DNA of 30,674 nucleotides, from the NCBI GenBank assembly GCA_001662425.1, contig BDDC01000177.1, positions 1-30,674 on the forward strand, read 5' to 3'. The notes under the pieces are model-generated. The model saw only the letters and a list, made by a program, of their open reading frames with translations, did not search any database and was not told the origin of the DNA. Of the stretch, positions 30,498 to 30,674 are shown piece by piece. Every line of letters starts with the position of its first letter. Within the stretch, counting starts at the first letter, position 1. This DNA comes from Chlamydomonas sphaeroides (lineage: Eukaryota > Chlorophyta > Chlorophyceae > Chlamydomonadales > Chlamydomonadaceae). Both the position numbers and the translations under genes were made by a program.

Positions 30498-30674
30498 CTG
30501 GGGGCGCGGAGGGCCGGGCCGGGGGCATATGCGTGGCGGGTGTAACACGGTACCGGTCAGAGTGGCGGGCGGGGCGGGGCATGCAGCGCAGGGCCGGGGC
30601 CGGGGCGCCGGGGTGATGCAGGTGGTGCAGGATGGGGCAGGGGGGGGGGGTTAAGGGGGGGAAGATGGTGCGGG
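30498..30674 (-). other. Probable intron of the minus-strand gene, to the window end
   Basis: The minus strand is rich in C with C runs (for example opposite 30641-30650) and leads into the acceptor at 30499. No second exon of that gene is supported within the window. Confidence 0.4.

Noticed and set aside
1..30674. tRNA or rRNA genes, CRISPR arrays, phage or plasmid functions
   Set aside because: No tRNA T-loop and acceptor-stem pattern, rRNA core sequence, or spaced repeat array was recognised by eye; a covariance-model scan would settle the RNA question.

Overview
This window looks like nuclear DNA of a volvocine/chlamydomonadalean green alga (Chlamydomonas, Gonium or Volvox relatives). 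It is very GC-rich, with long Ala/Gly/Pro/Ser tracts in coding DNA. Genes are split by many short introns with CAG|GTGAGC- or GTGCGN-type donors and pyrimidine-rich CAG acceptors, and some have the algal polyadenylation signal TGTAA downstream. There are no bacterial operons, no CRISPR array and no recognisable RNA gene. The species call is inference; eukaryotic split genes are seen directly. All exon models below were built by hand from splice signals, reading phase and protein-family likeness, with no transcript data.

Layout, left to right. (1) 1-226 (+): the last exon of an unidentified gene. (2) 1240-5998 (+): a 12-exon divergent Ser/Thr protein kinase with a long low-complexity tail. (3) 5999-7823: non-coding. 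(4) 7824-11313 (+): an 8-exon BAHD-type acyltransferase with HATAD and a degenerate DFGWG motif, followed by a TGTAA signal. (5) 11314-12815: non-coding, containing a 59-nt poly-C run that abuts a 330-nt run of N. (6) 12816-13853 (-): a three-exon gene for a 124-residue protein with one C-terminal membrane helix. (7) 14387-20144 (+): a 13-exon STE20/germinal-centre kinase close to plant SIK1 and GCK-III, divergently transcribed from (6) across 533 bp. (8) 20959-23965 (+) and (9) 24271-28527 (+): two tandem paralogues with an F-box-like N-terminus and leucine-rich-repeat-like modules. (10) 30295-30497 (-): the terminal exon of a gene entering from the right, with TGTAA on its strand at 30066-30070.

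The genes look like ordinary neighbours, not one pathway. The two kinases belong to different families. The SIK1-like kinase carries repeated Gly-Thr-(Met/Val/Ile) motifs in its tail, recalling the phospho-Thr-Met docking motifs of MST/Hippo kinases. The most unusual part is the 20.9-28.5 kb tandem pair. Each copy carries one lesion relative to the other: a frameshift near 23750 in the left copy and an in-frame TAG at 24777 in the right copy. The right copy also has a probable GC-AG intron and an internal duplication of a large phase-0 exon. Several introns contain copies of their own exon end plus donor site. I see no clearly new biological system; the best leads are the evolving LRR-like tandem pair and the donor-site duplications.
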